A stretch of DNA of 9,337 nt from an uncultured Selenomonadaceae bacterium (lineage in GTDB: Bacteria; Bacillota; Negativicutes; Selenomonadales; Selenomonadaceae). Position 1 is the stretch's first letter. Each line of letters starts with the position of its first letter. Shown in pieces: positions 5,937 to 9,337 of this stretch. Location of the stretch: the NCBI GenBank assembly GCA_905236595.1, contig CAJORE010000253.1, positions 1-9,337 of the forward strand. Direction: 5' to 3'. The notes beneath the pieces were generated by a model. The model was given only the letters and a program-made list of their open reading frames with translations. It was not told where the DNA came from and searched no databases. The position numbers were made by a program, and so were the translations under genes.

Positions 5937-6740
5937 TTATATCGCCGCTATGGTAATGCCGTTATTGTCGGCCAGAGCCAATACCTTTTCACGGTCAACA
6001 AGCAGTGTCGCTCCGGCCTCGATTGCCAATACGGCGGCGCCCACTTCAATCATGGAGCGAATGGTTTCCTCGCCGACGGTCGGCACATCAAAACGATTGT
6101 CCTGCGCCGGTTTGGCAACCTTCACCACCGTGGCGCCGTCTTTGGCCAACGCCCCGCCGCGTTTTATGCAAGCGTCGGTGCCTTCGATGGCTTCAAGTGC
6201 CATCACCGCCAAATCTTTAACGACAACCGTCTGACCGACATCAAGCCGTCCCAATTCCTTGGCCATTTTGTAACCAAGCTCCATATCGGCTCGCTCGCTG
6301 TCAGTCGGTTTCCGTTTGGTAAGTACGCCTTTTGCAGGCATAAGCGCCTTTATGAGTGCTGTTTGATCTGCCGCCGCGATTCCTTCCTTAGCCAATTCCT
6401 TGACGAAGGCAAGCATAATCGTATCGTCGCTGCGATCGGGCAAATTCATGATGATGCCGAGCATCCGCGCATCCGGCTGTACTTTGCCGTTAAACAGCAA
6501 TTCTTTAGTGACCTTGCCGATCATCGTGACTTTTTTTATGTCGTTTTCCTTTAGGTAAGCAATTAACCGGTCAAGTTGGCCGATGCTTATCGCCGCGTAA
6601 TGAGGGGCAACTTCCTTTAGCGCTTCTTCCGTCTCCGCCAACAAAGCGATGGCATAAAGATCAATGTTCAGGTCTTTGGCGGCGCGGGCACATTCGATCG
6701 GGAGATGTCCCGCACCGGCCAACAAGCCTATTTTTTCCAT
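5937..6740 (-). CDS. lpxI: LpxI, UDP-2,3-diacylglucosamine pyrophosphatase
   Basis: This 267-residue protein belongs to the LpxI (DUF1009) family, which cleaves UDP-2,3-diacylglucosamine to lipid X and UMP in bacteria lacking LpxH. The N-terminus MEKIGLLAGAGHLPIE is typical, as is the C-terminal QDNRFDVPTVGEETI motif. In Caulobacter LpxI the equivalent segment holds an essential Asp. Length matches the family (about 270-280). I chose the ATG at 6740 because AAGGAG precedes it, though with a long 12-nt gap, and because homologues start with this glycine-rich segment. A second ATG at 6791, 3 nt after the lpxA stop, would add 17 residues and has no clear ribosome-binding site. It follows lpxA by 54 nt and is the last gene of the lpx unit. 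No membrane segment is visible. Confidence 0.93.
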   Translation of the reverse strand: MEKIGLLAGAGHLPIECARAAKDLNIDLYAIALLAETEEALKEVAPHYAAISIGQLDRLIAYLKENDIKKVTMIGKVTKELLFNGKVQPDARMLGIIMNLPDRSDDTIMLAFVKELAKEGIAAADQTALIKALMPAKGVLTKRKPTDSERADMELGYKMAKELGRLDVGQTVVVKDLAVMALEAIEGTDACIKRGGALAKDGATVVKVAKPAQDNRFDVPTVGEETIRSMIEVGAAVLAIEAGATLLVDREKVLALADNNGITIAAI

Positions 6741-6794
6741 ATATATGTTGGTCTCCTTCGTCGGATTTATTTGCCAGAAGTGTTCCGTCATTTT

Positions 6795-7613
6795 TTAGTC
6801 GTTGCCTTCGCGCCGTTCGCGGCAAATGCCACGTTCGGCATTGCGCAGGAAACGTAAAAAATGTTCCACTTCGTCGCAGGAATCAACTTCTTGTTCAATT
6901 ACGGAAATGGCTTCCGTCAAAGTCAATCCCGAACGATAAAGAATCTTATAAGCTTTTTTTATGTTGCGCCGCGACTCCAACGGTATGCCGGCGCGTGATA
7001 TGCCTACGCTGTTAAGCCCCACAACCTTGGCGGGGTGTCCGTCAACGATGGTGTACGGCACAACGTCTTGCACCAACTTGCTCATGCCGCCCACCATGGA
7101 ATTCCTGCCGATTTTGACAAACTGGTGGACGCCGGCCATGCCGCCGATAACGGCGCGGTCTTCAACTATCGCGTGACCGGCCAGGCTCGCCAAATTGCTC
7201 ATGATGACATGGTTGCCGATGACACAATTATGTGCCACATGCGTCAGCGCCATGAGCAAGCAATCATTGCCTATTTTTGTCTCTTCGCCCTCGCCGGTGG
7301 CGCGGTGAATGGTAACGCCCTCGCGAATCGTCGTGCGGTCGCCGATAATCGTATAACTGCGTTCGCCCTTAAATTTCAAATCCTGCGGCACCTCACCTAC
7401 CGATGCCCCTTGAAAAATGTGACATTCCTTGCCGATGCTGGTGGGCCCTTTTATCACCGCATGAGGTCCGATTACGGTTCCGTCCCCTATTTCAACCTCA
7501 TCGTCGATTACCGCGTAGGCTCCGATTTCCACGTCTTTGCCGATGTAGGCTTTAGGGGAAATCTGAGCCGTGGGGTGTATATAAACCGCCGACGTCTGGA
7601 CAGCCTTATTCAA
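6795..7613 (-). CDS. lpxA: LpxA, UDP-N-acetylglucosamine O-acyltransferase
   Basis: This protein of about 272 residues adds a 3-hydroxyacyl chain from acyl-ACP to the 3-OH of UDP-GlcNAc, the first lipid A step. The N-terminal two thirds are hexapeptide repeats of a left-handed beta-helix (for example [28 protein letters not shown]). The family signatures are [27 protein letters not shown] and [11 protein letters not shown], whose second His (about 128) is the counterpart of catalytic His125 in E. coli. [10 protein letters not shown] and YRSGLTL follow, then a helical C-terminus. E. coli LpxA has 262 residues. I prefer the TTG at 7613 because GGGAG lies 9 nt before it; an ATG at 7622 sits directly on that site and the ATG at 7658 has no visible Shine-Dalgarno. 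Both are in frame and remain possible. It lies 171 nt after fabZ, an unusually wide gap for this cluster. Confidence 0.95.
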   Translation of the reverse strand: MNKAVQTSAVYIHPTAQISPKAYIGKDVEIGAYAVIDDEVEIGDGTVIGPHAVIKGPTSIGKECHIFQGASVGEVPQDLKFKGERSYTIIGDRTTIREGVTIHRATGEGEETKIGNDCLLMALTHVAHNCVIGNHVIMSNLASLAGHAIVEDRAVIGGMAGVHQFVKIGRNSMVGGMSKLVQDVVPYTIVDGHPAKVVGLNSVGISRAGIPLESRRNIKKAYKILYRSGLTLTEAISVIEQEVDSCDEVEHFLRFLRNAERGICRERREGND

Positions 7614-7622
7614 ATTTATCAT

Positions 7623-7627
7623 CTCCC
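7623..7627 (-). promoter_or_regulatory. Shine-Dalgarno favouring the TTG start of lpxA
   Basis: GGGAG is read on the minus strand, 9 nt before the TTG at 7613. The ATG at 7622 abuts it, too close for initiation. This is the main reason for the start chosen for lpxA. Confidence 0.55.
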
Positions 7628-7743
7628 GGATCCGCTTTTTACGGACACAAGTTTTCATGTAAATTTCAGTTTTCTGCTTTTACAATCCCATGTACCTTGT
7701 CGAAAATCGCCCTTCGTTATCGGTGATTTTGCCGGGTTTTAGA

Positions 7744-7761
7744 CGATTAAAAGCGATTAAA
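7744..7761. repeat. Tandem CGATTAAA repeat in the fabZ-lpxA gap
   Basis: CGATTAAA occurs at 7744-7751 and again at 7754-7761, a period of 10 nt, in the 171-nt gap between fabZ and lpxA. Two same-face sites one helical turn apart could bind a protein. The short length also allows chance. Confidence 0.3.
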
Positions 7762-7784
7762 CGGAAATTTCATATCATTGTAAT

Positions 7785-8231
7785 TTATTTTAATAAATTA
7801 TTGGGGCTTTTCAGGGCAAATTTGAAATCGGCCGATGATACCAGCTGATCCTCGACATAGCCGTCGGCGTGCAACAGGCCGAAATCACCCCGCACGCGCA
7901 CCAGATTGGCATGAGTCACGACTTGATCGCCGGGGACTACGGGACGTTTGAATTTTACATTTTCCATGCCGCCGAAAAGCGCTATCTTTCCGCGGTGTTC
8001 TTCGGGATAAAGCATGGCTACGCCGCCGACCTGCGCCATTGCCTCCAAAAGCAAGACGCCGGGCATAATGGGATTGCCCGGGAAATGACCGGCAAAGAAC
8101 GGCTCCATCATAGTGACATTCTTGATGCCAACGGCACTCTTGAACGGCTCAAGTTCGATAATGCGATCCACCAACAGCATCGGCGGACGGTGGGGCAGAA
8201 TCTTTTGAATTTCATTTATATCGAGTATCAT
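7785..8231 (-). CDS. fabZ: FabZ, 3-hydroxyacyl-ACP dehydratase
   Basis: This 148-residue hot-dog fold enzyme dehydrates 3-hydroxyacyl-ACP in fatty acid elongation. It draws on the same 3-hydroxyacyl-ACP pool that LpxA uses. ILPHRPPMLLVDR near the N-terminus and AGHFPGNPIMPGVLLLEAMAQ (47-67) are diagnostic; catalytic His49 and Glu63 are both present. I chose the ATG at 8231 because AAAGGAG lies 8 nt upstream and the family starts here; an upstream start at 8291 would add 20 unrelated residues. It lies 68 nt after lpxC and is followed by a 171-nt gap before lpxA. Length matches the family (about 140-150). Confidence 0.97.
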   Translation of the reverse strand: MILDINEIQKILPHRPPMLLVDRIIELEPFKSAVGIKNVTMMEPFFAGHFPGNPIMPGVLLLEAMAQVGGVAMLYPEEHRGKIALFGGMENVKFKRPVVPGDQVVTHANLVRVRGDFGLLHADGYVEDQLVSSADFKFALKSPNNLLK

Positions 8232-8299
8232 ATACCTCGCTCCTTTAAGATAATAGGTTGGCGCAATGTTTGTACGCCGACCGGCTACCAATCATTTTT

Positions 8300-9139
8300 T
8301 CAATCGGCGGCACATTCTTCGTCAAGAATCTTGGCAAGCCGCGTATTTAAGGCGTGACCTGCGGCGGCGGCGATGATGTGTCCGCGGACGATACCGGCAA
8401 GTCGCAAATCGCCTATGGCGTCCAAAATTTTGTGGCGCACCAATTCGTCGGTAAACCGCAATTCGTTTAGCCAACGTTCGTCATTGTAGACAATGACGTT
8501 CTCCAAAGTGCCGCCTAAGCCCAATCCCGCCGCCCGCAACGCTTCGACTTCTTTTTCGTAGGCGATGGTTCGCGCCGGAGCAATATCCTGTTCGTAAGTC
8601 GCTTCGTTTACGACGAAATCACCATATTGTATGCTGACCATGGGATGAGGATTCACCGATGTGAAGCTTATGCGCAATTCATCGGCCGGCAGGGCAATGA
8701 TGAATCGACCGGTCGGAGGATCGTCAACGCGGTAAATTTTATCGACGATTTTTTCATGGCGCAGACTCGCCAGTTGCCTTTTCCCGCAGTCCTTCAACAA
8801 ACGGAAAAAAACGGCGGCGCTGCCGTCAGTAACCGGCGGCTCTTCGGCATCCATTTCGATGGTGCAATGGTCGATTGCAAGAGCGGCCAACGCGCTCATC
8901 AAATGTTCTATTGTAAAAACTTTTGCGCCGTTTTCTTCAATGGTCGTCGCACGCATGGTGGAGGAAACGTTTTTCGCCGTTGCGTGTAAGCGCGGTTTCC
9001 CGGGCAAATCCGTGCGTACAAACACAATGCCGTCGTTTTCGGCGGGGCAAAGTCGCATATTTACGGTTTTTCCCGAATGTAAACCGATGCCTTCGATGGT
9101 TACGGTCTTAGCCAATGTTGTTTCGTATGCTTTCCGCAA
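8300..9139 (-). CDS. lpxC: LpxC, UDP-3-O-acyl-N-acetylglucosamine deacetylase
   Basis: This zinc enzyme of about 279 residues catalyses the committed step of lipid A synthesis. Using the longer GTG numbering, zinc ligands are His82 (in EHLMSAL), His239 and Asp243 (in RHKILDAIGD), and the catalytic His is 265 (in AAAAGHALN). IGLHSGK near the N-terminus and PPVTDGSA are also typical. It is shorter than E. coli LpxC (305) but normal for the family core, and is not the FabZ-fused form: fabZ is separate, 68 nt downstream. I prefer the TTG at 9139, because GGGGAG lies 8 nt before it. The GTG at 9148 abuts that site and would leave a leader of about 5 nt after the predicted transcription start. The extra residues would be only MIF. 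A strong promoter lies directly upstream. Confidence 0.95.
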   Translation of the reverse strand: MRKAYETTLAKTVTIEGIGLHSGKTVNMRLCPAENDGIVFVRTDLPGKPRLHATAKNVSSTMRATTIEENGAKVFTIEHLMSALAALAIDHCTIEMDAEEPPVTDGSAAVFFRLLKDCGKRQLASLRHEKIVDKIYRVDDPPTGRFIIALPADELRISFTSVNPHPMVSIQYGDFVVNEATYEQDIAPARTIAYEKEVEALRAAGLGLGGTLENVIVYNDERWLNELRFTDELVRHKILDAIGDLRLAGIVRGHIIAAAAGHALNTRLAKILDEECAAD

Positions 9140-9148
9140 GAATATCAC

Positions 9149-9154
9149 TCCCCG
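9149..9154 (-). promoter_or_regulatory. Shine-Dalgarno favouring the TTG start of lpxC
   Basis: GGGGAG is read on the minus strand, 8 nt before the TTG at 9139 and touching the GTG at 9148. The spacing favours the TTG. Confidence 0.55.
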
Positions 9155-9159
9155 CCGCC

Positions 9160-9188
9160 ATTTTACAAGAATATGCGTCGTTTGGCAA
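9160..9188 (-). promoter_or_regulatory. lpxC: Promoter of the lpx operon
   Basis: TTGCCA (9188-9183), a 17-nt spacer and TAAAAT (9165-9160) form a good sigma-70-type promoter between the tRNA terminator and lpxC. The predicted start near 9153 lies in the Shine-Dalgarno itself, so the leader would be about 14 nt. Confidence 0.75.
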
Positions 9189-9214
9189 TAGGCGGAAATG
9201 TGTATTTCGGCAAC

Positions 9215-9240
9215 AAAAAAAACGCCGCCACAGCGACGTT
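9215..9240 (-). terminator. Intrinsic terminator after tRNA-Tyr
   Basis: AACGTCGC and GCGGCGTT (minus strand) pair over 8 bp with one U.G around a TGTG loop, and eight T residues (9222-9215) follow. It starts 12 nt after the tRNA CCA end and separates the tRNA from the lpx promoter. Confidence 0.88.
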
Positions 9241-9252
9241 AGATTAGCATAA

Positions 9253-9337
9253 TGGTGGGCAGGGATGGATTCGAACCATCGTAGCCTACGGCGACGGATT
9301 TACAGTCCGTTCCCTTTAACCACTCGGGCACCTACCC
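9253..9337 (-). tRNA. tRNA-Tyr (anticodon GUA), CCA encoded
   Basis: All parts of a class II tRNA can be folded by eye on the minus strand. The acceptor GGGTAGG pairs with CCTGCCC (one U.G), and the discriminator is A. The D arm is CCC/GGG and the anticodon stem ACGGA/TCCGT has loop CTGTAAA with GTA at 9303-9301. A long variable arm (GCC-GTA-GGC) and a T arm GATGG-TTCGAAT-CCATC follow. The CCA is encoded (9255-9253). The 5' end is exactly the last base of the window, so its own promoter or neighbouring tRNAs cannot be seen. Confidence 0.97.

Noticed and set aside
7035..7742. 235-codon open frame on the plus strand opposite lpxA
   Set aside because: It is antisense to a well-supported LpxA gene, the protein has no family-like motifs, and no promoter or ribosome-binding site stands out.
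9253..9337. Integration (att) site at the tRNA-Tyr gene
   Set aside because: I saw no second copy of the tRNA 3' end and no integrase or mobile gene in the window.

Overview
The window looks like a piece of a diderm (LPS-making) Firmicute, most likely a member of the Negativicutes. Two things point there. The right half carries a lipid A cluster in the order lpxC-fabZ-lpxA-lpxI, with lpxI rather than lpxH. The left half carries clostridial-type nitrogen genes: a long glutamine synthetase, an ANTAR antiterminator, and a glutamate synthase split into separate polypeptides. The genus cannot be read from the sequence. All convincing genes lie on the minus strand, so transcription runs from high to low coordinates.

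Right part (9337 to 5703). A complete tRNA-Tyr(GUA) ends exactly at the window edge and is followed by its own intrinsic terminator. A good promoter (TTGCCA-17-TAAAAT) then starts lpxC almost without a leader. After it come fabZ, lpxA and lpxI. Together these supply the early lipid A steps: LpxA acylates UDP-GlcNAc, LpxC deacetylates the product, and LpxI later cleaves UDP-2,3-diacylglucosamine. FabZ serves the fatty-acid pool from which the acyl chains come. A strong intrinsic terminator at 5703-5744 closes the unit after an untranslated stretch of about 190 nt. lpxB, often next in line, is not here.

Middle regulatory region (5702 to 5444). Upstream of glnA there are two promoter candidates, two TGT-N9-ACA dyads, and a hairpin followed by U residues just before the glnA ribosome-binding site. 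Short hairpins whose loops carry A at position 1 and G at position 4 lie immediately upstream and overlap that terminator. This is the kind of layout ANTAR proteins act on, and an ANTAR protein is encoded right after glnA.

Left part (5443 to 1). The order is glnA, an ANTAR response regulator (NitR-like), a small ASCH-domain protein, the glutamine amidotransferase subunit of glutamate synthase, and the 4Fe-4S/FMN subunit of glutamate synthase, which runs off the left edge. Together they form a GS-GOGAT ammonium-assimilation unit with its probable RNA-level regulator built in. A 90-nt nested inverted repeat lies between the ANTAR and ASCH genes.

The most interesting targets are the glnA attenuator, the nested repeat, and the uncharacterised ASCH protein that sits among RNA-regulated nitrogen genes.
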